Shown here piece after piece: positions 17,213 to 25,216 of a stretch of 43,042 nucleotides of DNA (the first letter of the stretch is position 1; every line of letters starts with the position of its first letter). This DNA is from JBLHKW01 sp047618565 (GTDB taxonomy: Bacteria > Planctomycetota > UBA1135 > GCA-002686595), in the NCBI GenBank assembly GCA_047618565.1, contig JBLHKW010000018.1, positions 1 through 43,042 on the forward strand, in the 5' to 3' direction. Below the pieces are notes generated by a model that did not search any database, was not told where the DNA came from, and was given only the letters and a program-made list of their open reading frames with translations. The translations under genes and the position numbers were made by a program.

Positions 17213-19699
17213 TCAGGCCTTCCCGGGATCGCGCGTGAGGGCACGACCCGCCGCATCTGCGACGGTATCGAGCCATACGAAGCGTAGCTTCTTGCGGATC
17301 TCCTCCGGGATCTCGGAGAGGTCCTTCTTGTTGGCGCGTGGAAGCATGACCGTGCGGATGCCCGCCGCTGCCGCCGCGAGCACCTTCTCCTTGACGCCGC
17401 CCACGGGCAGCACGATTCCACGCAGGCTGATCTCGCCGGTCATGGCCACGTCGCCCTTGACGCGCACTTCCCGGAAGAGCGAGACCAGCGCGACAAACAT
17501 CGCCACGCCCGCACTTGGGCCGTCCTTGGGGACGGCACCGGCCGGGACGTGGATGTGCAGGTCGATATCCGAGAAGGCGTCGGGCTCCAGGCCATACTCT
17601 TCACAACGACTCTTCAGCAGGGTCAAGGCGCCGCGAGCACTCTCCTTCATGACGTCACCCAGCTGGCCGGTCAGGATCAGCTGTCCCTTACCGGGCATTA
17701 CGGCGGCCTCGATGAACAGGATCTCACCGCCGGAGGGCGTCCAGGCTAGCCCGGTGGCGACGCCGGGAATGGAGGTGCGCATCAGGATTTCGCGCTCGAA
17801 GGTGCGCGCCCCCAGGATGCGGTTCACGGCCTTGTTGTCGATCCGCAGGGGCGCGCGTCTGCGGCGGGCGAAGAGCGTCGCCGCGTGGCGGCACAAGGCT
17901 CCGATCTCGCGCTCCAGGTTGCGCACGCCGGCCTCGCGCGTGTAGTAGCGGATCAGCTCAGTCAGGGCGGACTGCAGGATCCGACACTGACTGCTGCGCA
18001 GGCCAGCTGCCGCGAGGCGACGGCGCACCAGGTAACGGCGCGCGATCTGGACCTTCTCCTGCTCCGTATAGCCCGCCAGCTGGATCACTTCCAGCCGGTC
18101 GCGCAGTGGCCCGGGCACACCTTCGAGGGTGTTGGCCGTCGCGATGAACATGACGTCGCTCAGGTCGAAGGGCATGCCCAGGTAGTTATCCTGGAAGGTG
18201 TGGTTCTGCGCCGGGTCGAGCACCTCCAGCAGGGCTGAGGACGGGTCCCCGTGCATGCCCGCGCCGAGCTTGTCCATCTCGTCGAGCATGAAGACCGGGT
18301 TGCTTGAGCCGGACTTGCGCAGCCCCGTGATGATGCTGCCGGGCATGGCCCCCACATAGGTGCGCCGGTGTCCGCGGATCTCGGCTTCGTCGTGAACGCC
18401 GCCCAGGCTGATGCGCACGAAGTTGCGGTCGAGGGCGCGCGCGATGCTCTGGCCCAGGGACGTCTTGCCCACCCCCGGAGGGCCCACGAAGCAGAGTGCC
18501 GGCCCCTGTCCTTCGGGGTTGAGCTTGCGCACGGCGAGGAACTCGATGATGCGTTGCTTGACGTGCTCGAGGCCGTAATGGTCCTCGTCGAGAATGCGTT
18601 CCGCGCGCCCCAGATCGAAGCTATCCAGCGTGGACGTGTTCCACGGCAGCTCGCTGAAGATGTCGAGATAGGTGCGCAGCATCGAGTACTCCGACGCTTG
18701 CTCCGGCATGCGCTCGAGTCGCCGCAGTTCCTTCTGGATCTCCTTGTCGATCTCTTCGGGGAGCTCGAGGGTCGTCATCTGCTGGCGCAGTTCCGCGATC
18801 TCGTTGGCCTTCTCGTCCCCTTCTCCGAGCTCCTTCTGGATCGCCCGCAGCTGCTCGCGCAGGTAGTACTCGCGCTGGGCCTTGTCGAGCGAGCCCTTGG
18901 TCTCCTGGCGGATCTTGGCCGAGAGCTTGAGCACCTCCATCAGCTCACCGAGCTTCTGGTTCAGGCGGTCGAGTCGTTTCTTGAGATCAAAGGTCTCGAG
19001 CACCTCCTGCTTCTCCACCGCAGGGACGTCCATGAACGTGGCGACCATGTTCGCCAGCATCGAAGGGGACTCAATGCCTTGCACGGCCTGCGCCATGTCC
19101 TCGGGCGCACCGGGTGCCAGGTGCAGCATCTCGGTCGCGCGTTGCTTGAGCGCCACGAAGCGCGCTTCGATCGCGCGTCCACCGGACTCGTCGTTGGGCA
19201 CAATCCTGACCCGCGCGCGCATCAAGGGCTGCGCCTCAATATACTCGATCACCTCGAAGAGGTGGTTGCCCTGGCAGATCGCCTGGTGCCGTCCGTCCGG
19301 GGCCGTCCAGTAGCGCACGACCTCGGCCAGGGTCCCTACGGTGTACAGATCCGCGGGCTCCGGCGTCTCCTGCTCCTCGTCGCGCTGCAGGAGCAATCCG
19401 ATCGGGAGCTGGCCTTCCACGGCGGCCTGAATCCCGGTGATCGAGCGCTCACGCCCGACCATCAGGGGCAGCACCACCCCCGGGAACAGGATCATGTTGC
19501 GCACCGGGATGATCAGGATCTCGAGCTCCTCGGGCATCTCGGGCGGACCCTCGGGCGGACCCGCGGATGCCTTTGGACGCCCGCGGAGCGCCCTGGAGCG
19601 TCGGGAGGCGGCCCGCTTGGGTTTGATGCGCTTGCCCTTGGCCTTGCGCCGGGGCTTCTTTCGGGCCAGTTTGTCGTCCTTCACGGTCTCGTCGATCAT
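17213..19699 (-). CDS. lon: ATP-dependent protease La (Lon)
   Basis: An 828-residue AAA+ serine protease that degrades damaged and regulatory proteins in the cytoplasm. The order is: N-terminal LON substrate domain from about residue 55 (ILIIPVRNMILFPGVVLPLMVG), coiled region, AAA+ domain with Walker A GPPGVGKTSLG (Lys412) and Walker B VFMLDEMDK, and the protease domain with Ser729 in KDGPSAGVAM and Lys772 in GGVKEKVLAA. The spacing between the Ser and Lys (43) matches E. coli Lon. The first 55 residues are an unusual tail rich in Lys, Arg and Pro (KKPRRKAKGKRIKPKRAASR). No heat-shock promoter was identified. The HupE-type gene follows at 6 bases. Confidence 0.97.
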   Translation of the reverse strand: MIDETVKDDKLARKKPRRKAKGKRIKPKRAASRRSRALRGRPKASAGPPEGPPEMPEELEILIIPVRNMILFPGVVLPLMVGRERSITGIQAAVEGQLPIGLLLQRDEEQETPEPADLYTVGTLAEVVRYWTAPDGRHQAICQGNHLFEVIEYIEAQPLMRARVRIVPNDESGGRAIEARFVALKQRATEMLHLAPGAPEDMAQAVQGIESPSMLANMVATFMDVPAVEKQEVLETFDLKKRLDRLNQKLGELMEVLKLSAKIRQETKGSLDKAQREYYLREQLRAIQKELGEGDEKANEIAELRQQMTTLELPEEIDKEIQKELRRLERMPEQASEYSMLRTYLDIFSELPWNTSTLDSFDLGRAERILDEDHYGLEHVKQRIIEFLAVRKLNPEGQGPALCFVGPPGVGKTSLGQSIARALDRNFVRISLGGVHDEAEIRGHRRTYVGAMPGSIITGLRKSGSSNPVFMLDEMDKLGAGMHGDPSSALLEVLDPAQNHTFQDNYLGMPFDLSDVMFIATANTLEGVPGPLRDRLEVIQLAGYTEQEKVQIARRYLVRRRLAAAGLRSSQCRILQSALTELIRYYTREAGVRNLEREIGALCRHAATLFARRRRAPLRIDNKAVNRILGARTFEREILMRTSIPGVATGLAWTPSGGEILFIEAAVMPGKGQLILTGQLGDVMKESARGALTLLKSRCEEYGLEPDAFSDIDLHIHVPAGAVPKDGPSAGVAMFVALVSLFREVRVKGDVAMTGEISLRGIVLPVGGVKEKVLAAAAAGIRTVMLPRANKKDLSEIPEEIRKKLRFVWLDTVADAAGRALTRDPGKA

Positions 19700-19815
19700 G
19701 TATTCGGACGCGGGTTTGCGTCATCCGGGCAGTCCCGTCCCGCGTTCTCGTCGAGTATGGCCCCTGCGGCGCGTCACCTCAATAGCGCCCGCGTGCCCTG
19801 GATTCTGCTCCGGCG

Positions 19816-20550
19816 ATGGTCTACGCTCATCTCAACTCGACCATGGGACTCGATATCCCTGCACTGCGGATCCTTCGGGAAACCATCCGCATCTATCAGG
19901 ACTGCCAGACCTATTCCGACCAGGGACAGGCGACGGTATTTTCGTCCGAACCCGGCCAGCGAGGTCGGCGTGAACTGCGTTTCGCGACCGCTTTCCGGCG
20001 GCCGAGCAGATTGCGCTTCGACGTCCGACCCGCTCCGCTTATCGAGAGCGCAGACGGTGAACCGCCGCTCTATTCCCCGCCATCCGAGTCCGGTGCGAGT
20101 CGGGAGGACGCCGTCGTGTGCTGGGATGGTGAAGCTGTCGAGACCTGGATGGCCGACGAGCCCGTCCCGGTGGAATCGTTGACGATCGAGTCGATCCTGG
20201 CGGAAGTGAGCGACCTGCCGACGGCGGCTGCCGGGTACGTGGCGCACCTGCTCCTTTGCAAGCCCGAGGACCTGGCCCAGGAGCGGCGGGCGCGCTACCA
20301 CGGTACACGCAGCATCGAAGAGGGTGAGTGCCACAAGTTGACGATCCCGGCCGCTGCCGGGCGCACGGCACTGACCCTCTGGCTCGACGTTGAGTCGCAC
20401 CTCATCCGGCGCCTGCTCGAGGTGCACCGACCCGTGGCTGCGCACTCAGGCGCGCGGCCCGTCCAGACGATCCTGCGCTTCCAGCCGCAGCTCGACGGCG
20501 GTGTGCGCGACGAGCTGTTCGACTATCAGCCACCGTCGCGACCCGATTGA
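19816..20550 (+). CDS. Hypothetical protein, LolA/DUF2092-like
   Basis: A 244-residue protein, or 235 if the ATG at 19843 is used. The segments RETIRIYQDCQTYSDQGQA, ATAFRRPSRLRFDVR, YHGTRSIEEGECHKLTIP and LWLDVESHLIRRLLEVH resemble proteins with a LolA-like half-barrel (DUF2092 type), in which an average-variable beta-sheet binds lipid or a partner protein. No signal peptide is visible, which is unusual for that fold. The gene is divergent from lon and converges with the L7/L12-CTD lipoprotein gene, with stop codons 17 bases apart. Function unknown. Confidence 0.65.
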   Translation: MVYAHLNSTMGLDIPALRILRETIRIYQDCQTYSDQGQATVFSSEPGQRGRRELRFATAFRRPSRLRFDVRPAPLIESADGEPPLYSPPSESGASREDAVVCWDGEAVETWMADEPVPVESLTIESILAEVSDLPTAAAGYVAHLLLCKPEDLAQERRARYHGTRSIEEGECHKLTIPAAAGRTALTLWLDVESHLIRRLLEVHRPVAAHSGARPVQTILRFQPQLDGGVRDELFDYQPPSRPD

Positions 20551-20567
20551 TATCGGCGCCCTTCGCC

Positions 20568-20876
20568 CTATTCGCGCCGGATCTGAGTCGTGGCTCCCGC
20601 CTCGAGCAGGATGCGTGCAATCTTCTCGGCGTCCGCATGGGATAGCCCGGTGGCGATGACGCTCGGAGTCGACTGCAACAGGGCCTCTGCTTCCGCAAGC
20701 CCGACGCCGGTCGCGGAGCGCAGGGCTTTGATCGCCTCGGGAAGGGTCTCGCCTGCATTCGTCACCAGCACCTTGCGGGTGATCGACTCGGGCGCGTCGG
20801 GACTGAGGTCAGGGGGGCTACAGCCGAGCAGGCCGCCCAGGAGCAGGCCCAAGATTGTCCATTGATACCAGCGCAT
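20568..20876 (-). CDS. Lipoprotein with ribosomal L7/L12 C-terminal domain
   Basis: A 102-residue protein. The N-terminus MRWYQWTILGLLLGGLLGC is a lipoprotein signal with lipobox GLLGC, so the mature domain lies outside the cytoplasm. The rest fits the L7/L12 C-terminal fold: ETLPEAIKALRSATGVGLAE corresponds to the KI.VIK.VR..TGLGLKEAK pattern, and SHADAEKIARILLEAGATTQI to the second helix and last strand. I chose the ATG at 20876 because AAAGGG lies upstream on the mRNA and the first 13 residues of the longer frame (to 20915) do not fit a signal peptide. It is not the ribosomal stalk protein itself. Function unknown. Confidence 0.8.
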   Translation of the reverse strand: MRWYQWTILGLLLGGLLGCSPPDLSPDAPESITRKVLVTNAGETLPEAIKALRSATGVGLAEAEALLQSTPSVIATGLSHADAEKIARILLEAGATTQIRRE

Positions 20877-20942
20877 CTGTTTCCCTTTCAGTGACGGGCC
20901 CGCGAACCTTTGCATCGCTTGCGTTGCAGGCTACAGCACGCC

Positions 20943-21506
20943 CTACGCGTCGGCCAGCTCCAGCAGCTTCAGGGTCGTCTTCCAGTTGCGCACGGTCGTG
21001 ACGGTCTTCAGCCTGCTATCGAAGTAGGCGTTCGTGAGCTTCGTGCGTGCTACCCCATCGGGGAAGTGCAGGTAGAGCTCGGCACCACGAAGTTCGAAGG
21101 AATCCGTCGGCGAGCGATCTGGATCAAGTAGCGCTACCGCTTTCGCGCTGGGTTTCTCGCGCATCAGGCCCAGGGCCAGCTCGCTTGTCTCCACGCCGGC
21201 GGCCACGAATGGATTCGCGCCGACCAGCCTCCTCCATTGCGTCGCGGAACGGGTGACCACGGGCACCTCGAGGCCGAGGTCCTTCCGGATCGCTTCCGTG
21301 GCCATCGACGGCAGGCCCTTGGCGAGCGTCCGGTCGGCCCGATAGAGCACGTTGCCGCTCTGGATGTAGGTGCGCACGTCGGTGCAGCCGAGGGACTCGA
21401 AGATGCGCACGAGCTCGCGCATGGGTAGCTTGTTGTGGCCGCCGACGTTGATGCCTCGGAGCAGGGCGAGCTGAACGGGGGGCTGGCTCATGGGGCGCTG
21501 GCTCAT
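20943..21506 (-). CDS. DUF1697 family protein
   Basis: A 187-residue protein matching the DUF1697 pattern: LALLRGINVGGHNKLPM at the start, the conserved TYIQSGNVLY, LGLEVPVVTRSATQW, GANPFVAAG, and an end with TKLTNAYFDSRL and TTVRNWKTTLKL. The biochemical role of the family is not established. The first 15 bases encode MSQRP and are followed directly by MSQPP, so there are two nearly identical possible starts (21506 and 21491). No clear ribosome binding site separates them. It is divergent from the secreted-protein gene at 21721. Confidence 0.88.
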   Translation of the reverse strand: MSQRPMSQPPVQLALLRGINVGGHNKLPMRELVRIFESLGCTDVRTYIQSGNVLYRADRTLAKGLPSMATEAIRKDLGLEVPVVTRSATQWRRLVGANPFVAAGVETSELALGLMREKPSAKAVALLDPDRSPTDSFELRGAELYLHFPDGVARTKLTNAYFDSRLKTVTTVRNWKTTLKLLELADA

Positions 21507-21720
21507 CGGGCGCTGGTTGGGCTCAGGTGACTACCTGCGAGGACAGTGCGTCCCCCGTGGCGGTCGGAGGCTGGCGGCCCCTCGCTCGCTCGGGGCCCCC
21601 AGGTGCGCCAGGTGCTCGTCCACGCCGGCGATTGGAGATGGTACGCAATGTGCATGGATACGGGCAGCTGTTCCCGCGGTGGCACAAACCCGCGCTCCAC
21701 ACCCAACCCCGGAGGCTCCC

Positions 21721-22185
21721 ATGTCCATGCTTCAGACCCTGCGAAACACTTCACTGCTTGGCCTTCTGCTCTGCGTACTGGGCGCGGACGCCCAGGCCCA
21801 GTGGGCCAGCAGGAGTGGCGCTGGCTGCGCGAGAGCACGGTACGGTGTGCCGGCCTACCGAGGCCTTCCGGCTCAGGGCTATCAGGGCTACCGGGCGGGA
21901 GCGTACGGCTCGGGATCCGTGACCTCGGTCCGGCTCGGTGGCGCTCTCGGTCAGGGGCCCGGTATCCGCGTGCAGAGCACCAGGGTTCGGGTTCCGAGCC
22001 AGGGTGCCCAGGGTGCCCAGGGTGTATGGGTCCCCGCGCGCGAGGTCTGGGTCCAGGTCGACGGGATCCTTCAGCGCCGGGTGGTCGGCGGATATTACGC
22101 ACAGCAGGGGGCGCTACGGCGCGCTGACCTGGGGGGGACCAGATACGCGAGTCGGTCGAGCACGCAGGTCCGCATCAGGCTCTGA
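21721..22185 (+). CDS. Small secreted Gly/Ala/Arg-rich protein
   Basis: A 154-residue protein with a signal peptide (LLGLLLCVLGADAQAQ, cleavage probably after AQA) and a low-complexity body rich in Gly, Ala, Arg, Tyr and Val. A strong GGAGG at 21711-21715, five bases before the ATG at 21721, fixes the start; the frame remains open further upstream but without protein-like sequence. Short repeats are visible (RGLPAQGYQGYRAG, SQGAQGAQG), the latter from tandem GCCCAGGGT units around 22000. No family recognised. It could be a surface or matrix protein, which is inference from composition only. Confidence 0.75.
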   Translation: MSMLQTLRNTSLLGLLLCVLGADAQAQWASRSGAGCARARYGVPAYRGLPAQGYQGYRAGAYGSGSVTSVRLGGALGQGPGIRVQSTRVRVPSQGAQGAQGVWVPAREVWVQVDGILQRRVVGGYYAQQGALRRADLGGTRYASRSSTQVRIRL

Positions 22186-22201
22186 TTCGCTCGCCCGCAC
22201 A

Positions 22202-22233
22202 CCGGACGGGAAACGTGGATGGGACGCGTCCGG
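22202..22233. terminator. Inverted repeat between convergent genes
   Basis: CCGGACG (22202-22208) and CGTCCGG (22227-22233) form a perfect 7-bp stem with an 18-base loop, 17 bases after the stop of the secreted-protein gene. A second small hairpin (CGCAG/CTGCG) follows near 22245. There is no T-tract, so the termination role is only suggested by position. Confidence 0.35.
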
Positions 22234-22282
22234 ATTCGGCCCTCGCAGGCTCGCACTGCGGGGGCCTTTCCGTAGCCTGCGT

Positions 22283-23854
22283 TCACTCGGGAGGCGCTTT
22301 GCGCGGAGTCACGCGGACGTAGAGTGCCAGCTCGCCGAGCTGCGGGTGGCGTGCATCCGTGGGCATCGGACCGCGCAGGCGAAGCTGACGCAGTTTCTTG
22401 GGCATTTGCAGCTTGGTCGGGAACAGGAATGCGTCCAGGAAGGTCGGCTGATCCTTGATGAAGAACTCGGGCGGAACGGCCTTGTCGTGGCCCGGGGACT
22501 TCCGCCCCTTGGATGCCGGTCGCATGGCGACCTCGCGCGTGACCAGACCGTTCCGGTCGTAGATGAAGAGGCCCGAGTAGTAGCCGACCGCGCCCACCGC
22601 CCCGAGCACCAGGGAATCACCGGGTTTGCTATGCCTTCGTAGAGCGATCCCCAGATCGCGCCACTCGGCAGCCTGACCGCTCATGCGCGCCCACTGCGTG
22701 TACTCGGACTCAAAGACGTCCGAGTTCCAGCGGAAGCGCAGAGCCTGGCGCACGTTCTCCGGGACCGGGTGGATCGCGAACGCGGGCAGGAGCGAGATGC
22801 ACGCCAGGGTCGCGGCCAGCGCGGCACTGGGCCAGGCTCCGAAGCGCTCCTCGATGCTGGCCAGCGGAGCGGCGAGCAGCAAGGCCATGAAAGGCAGCGA
22901 GGGCACCAAGAAGCGGGCGTAGCACATGAAATCTCCGCCCACCAGCAGCGCGTAGAGCCAGGTTGCGATCAGGGGCACCAGTGCGGGCAGCAGGGCTCGC
23001 TTGCGCACACCCTTGATGCCGCCGAGGATCAACAGCAGAGCCACGCCGAGCGAAGGCAGGCTGAGCAGATAGAGCCCGATGTAGCGTCCCCCGCGCTCGA
23101 GCGCACGCGCCGAGACTCCAAGCTTTACCTGCGCGGTATTGGGAAGGAACTCGCCGTAGGTTGCAAAGCGCCAGCCCACATGCGCGCCGAAGACCAGCAG
23201 CGAAAAGGCGGCCGTGATGAACGAGGCGCGCAGCAGGCTGCGCTGCCCGGCGCGCAAACCGCACGCGAGACCAGCTCCTGCGACGGCGGCCACCCACCAC
23301 GCACCGTCCGCGCGCAGGAGCACCACCAGGCAGGCAAACACGGTGGCGCGCAGCGCGCGCGGACGTCCCGGTTCACCGAACAGGGCGTCGTAACATGCGA
23401 ATACCGCCCAGGCGAAGGGCATGGTGGCCATGCCTCCCGTCGACCAGACCGCCAGCGGAGGCAGGGTTGCGGCGAAGAGTAGCGCTCCCATGGGCGCGGC
23501 CGTGCGGTCCGGGAAACGCGCCAGGAGCCGACGCCCCAGGGACAGGATCAGGGCGATGCCAGACGCGATCGAGAACACCCGCGCGAAGACGCCCGGATCC
23601 CAGCCGATCCGTTCCGCGATCGAGATCAGCAAGACCCAGAGGAACTCGCTGTAACCCTCGACAGGTGGTGTCACGCCGGGGTTGAAGACCAGGCCCAGTC
23701 CGGCAGCGAAATTGCGCGCGTAGCGGAAGCTGATGAAGGCGTCGTCGCAGACGAAGTTGAAGCGCGCGACGAGGGCGAGGAACGGGATGAGCGCGAGTGC
23801 AGCCGCGGCCAGCATGCGCGTGCGGAGCTTGTTGGGGTCGGTCACGATTCGCAT
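22283..23854 (-). CDS. GT-C family membrane glycosyltransferase
   Basis: A 523-residue multi-pass protein. The first helix (MLAAAALALIPFLALVARF) is followed by the motif FVCDDAFISFRYARNF, with the Asp37-Asp38 pair, then GLGLVFNPG and VEGYSEFLWVLL. This loop matches a GT-C subgroup related to mycobacterial arabinofuranosyltransferase AftB and other lipid-phosphate-sugar enzymes. About ten more membrane segments and a C-terminal extracytoplasmic domain (SLVLGAVGAVGYYSG) follow. The ATG at 23854 is preferred; it overlaps the end of the aminotransferase gene by 13 bases (a GTG at 23881 is the alternative), so the two are co-translated. The acceptor is unknown. Confidence 0.82.
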   Translation of the reverse strand: MRIVTDPNKLRTRMLAAAALALIPFLALVARFNFVCDDAFISFRYARNFAAGLGLVFNPGVTPPVEGYSEFLWVLLISIAERIGWDPGVFARVFSIASGIALILSLGRRLLARFPDRTAAPMGALLFAATLPPLAVWSTGGMATMPFAWAVFACYDALFGEPGRPRALRATVFACLVVLLRADGAWWVAAVAGAGLACGLRAGQRSLLRASFITAAFSLLVFGAHVGWRFATYGEFLPNTAQVKLGVSARALERGGRYIGLYLLSLPSLGVALLLILGGIKGVRKRALLPALVPLIATWLYALLVGGDFMCYARFLVPSLPFMALLLAAPLASIEERFGAWPSAALAATLACISLLPAFAIHPVPENVRQALRFRWNSDVFESEYTQWARMSGQAAEWRDLGIALRRHSKPGDSLVLGAVGAVGYYSGLFIYDRNGLVTREVAMRPASKGRKSPGHDKAVPPEFFIKDQPTFLDAFLFPTKLQMPKKLRQLRLRGPMPTDARHPQLGELALYVRVTPRKAPPE

Positions 23855-25005
23855 CCCAGGCCATTCCGTAGCTGCCGGCACGCTGTTTCGAGCACGGACA
23901 TCTCCTTGGCGTAGCAGAAGCGCAGCAGACCCTCGCCCTGCGCGCCAGAGTAGAAGGCGCTACCTGGCACTGCGGCGACACCCGTCGACTCCAGCAGCGC
24001 CAGGGCTGCATCCTTCGCCGTGGCCTGGCCAATTGTGGCGCAATCGGCCAGCACGTAGTACGCGCCCTGGGGCACGATCGGCGTCAGGCCTGTTGCTCGC
24101 AGGGTGTCGCAGAGCAACGTGCGCTTGGCATCGTAGTCGCGGCGCATGTCGTCGAAGAACGCCTCGGGTGCTTCGAACCCGGCCGCGACCCCGTGTTGCA
24201 GGGGCGTCGGTGCGCAGATGTAGTACAGGTCGTGCACCAGGGAGATGGCGCGCGCCCAGTCGGGCTTGGCGACGCAATAGCCAAGGCGCCAGCCCGTGAT
24301 GCTGAAGGTCTTGGAGAGACCCATGATCGTGACGCAGCGTTCGGCCAGGTCCCCCACCGTCGCCGGTGAGATGTGTTCACGACCTTCGTAGCGGATGTAC
24401 TCGTAGATCTCGTCGGTGATCACGAGCAGGTCGTGCTCAGCCGCGACGCGTGCCAGGCCCTCGATCTCCGCGCGCGAGAACATCCTCCCGCTCGGGTTCG
24501 AAGGGGTACACAGCACGATAGCCTTCGTGCTCGGTGTCACGGCCCGCGCCAGGGCCTCGGCATCCAGGTGGAAATCCGGCGCATCGAGCGTCATGAACTG
24601 CGGAACGAGCCCCGCCAGCAGGGCCGCGTTCAGGTGGTATCCGTAATAGGGCTCCAGCAGCAGGATCCCGTCGCCGGGGTCGAGCAGCGCGTGCAGTACA
24701 CCCGTGAAGGCGCCCGCCGAGCCGGTCGTGACGACGATCTCGCTCTCCGGGTCGGCCTCGATTCCGTTGTCACGGGCGAGTTTCGCGGCGATGGCCCGGC
24801 GCAGCTCCGGAATACCCTCCGAGTAGGAATAGGTGCTCTTGCCCTCCAGGATCGCACGCACGGCGCCATCGCGCACGAGCGGCGGCGTGGGCAGATCGCA
24901 GATACCCTGGCCCAGGTTGATGCCACCCGCTGCCTCGCAGGCGCGCGTCATGGCGCGAATATCGGACTGGACCAGCCCCGACAGTCGGCGAGAGACCTGT
25001 GTCAT
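23842..25005 (-). CDS. Class I/II pyridoxal-phosphate aminotransferase
   Basis: A 387-residue fold-type I aminotransferase of the aspartate/aromatic group. Seen in order: NLGQGICDLPTPP, the YSEGIPELRRAIA helix, the glycine/serine cofactor phosphate-binding stretch VVTTGSAGAF, CTPSNPSGRMFS with the conserved Asn, ITDEIYEYIRYEG with Asp and Tyr, and the Schiff-base Lys232 in GLSKTFSITGWRLGY. The Arg binding the substrate carboxylate is likely that of GLLRFCYAKE. The substrate cannot be fixed from motifs. The gene lies 12 bases after the DUF5989-like gene and overlaps the GT-C gene, so it belongs to an operon with envelope genes rather than an amino-acid pathway. Confidence 0.93.
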   Translation of the reverse strand: MTQVSRRLSGLVQSDIRAMTRACEAAGGINLGQGICDLPTPPLVRDGAVRAILEGKSTYSYSEGIPELRRAIAAKLARDNGIEADPESEIVVTTGSAGAFTGVLHALLDPGDGILLLEPYYGYHLNAALLAGLVPQFMTLDAPDFHLDAEALARAVTPSTKAIVLCTPSNPSGRMFSRAEIEGLARVAAEHDLLVITDEIYEYIRYEGREHISPATVGDLAERCVTIMGLSKTFSITGWRLGYCVAKPDWARAISLVHDLYYICAPTPLQHGVAAGFEAPEAFFDDMRRDYDAKRTLLCDTLRATGLTPIVPQGAYYVLADCATIGQATAKDAALALLESTGVAAVPGSAFYSGAQGEGLLRFCYAKEMSVLETACRQLRNGLGCES

Positions 25006-25017
25006 GGTACGCCCGAT

Positions 25018-25155
25018 CTACAGGTCGTAGATGAACGGATTGGCGGGCGTTTTGGCGAGCTTCCAGGCGATAAGCCCTAGGCCCACGGTCAAGAACAACG
25101 TCGGCACCAGCCAGACCAGGGGATGTCCCTTGAGGTAGTCGATCAAGCGTCTCAT
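25018..25155 (-). CDS. DUF5989-like small membrane protein (45 residues)
   Basis: Translating the minus strand from the ATG at 25155 to the TAG at 25018-25020 gives 45 residues: a short charged start (MRRLIDYLKGHP), one membrane helix (WLVPTLFLTVGLGLIAW) and a tail ending NPFIYDL. This fits the DUF5989 pattern of about 50 residues with one helix and a conserved -PFIY.L ending. DUF5989 genes are known beside SxtJ-like membrane proteins and carbamoyltransferases. Neither is in this window, but an SGNH hydrolase is upstream in the same cluster. It lies 61 bases after the oxidoreductase gene and 12 before the aminotransferase gene. The small size makes it easy to miss. Confidence 0.75.
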   Translation of the reverse strand: MRRLIDYLKGHPLVWLVPTLFLTVGLGLIAWKLAKTPANPFIYDL

Positions 25156-25203
25156 GCTCGTTGAAGTCTAATACCCTGGCGGCTGTTTCGGGAGCATTCT
25201 TCC

Positions 25204-25216
25204 CCAGGGCGCCTGG
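25204..25216. terminator. Small hairpin after the oxidoreductase stop
   Basis: CCAGG, a GCG loop and CCTGG lie directly after the minus-strand stop at 25217. With no T-run it would at most attenuate read-through into the DUF5989-like gene. Confidence 0.25.

Noticed and set aside
18368..20182. A 604-codon plus-strand open frame opposite lon
   Set aside because: It covers the Lon protein in mirror, has no recognisable motifs, and Lon motifs on the other strand are intact.
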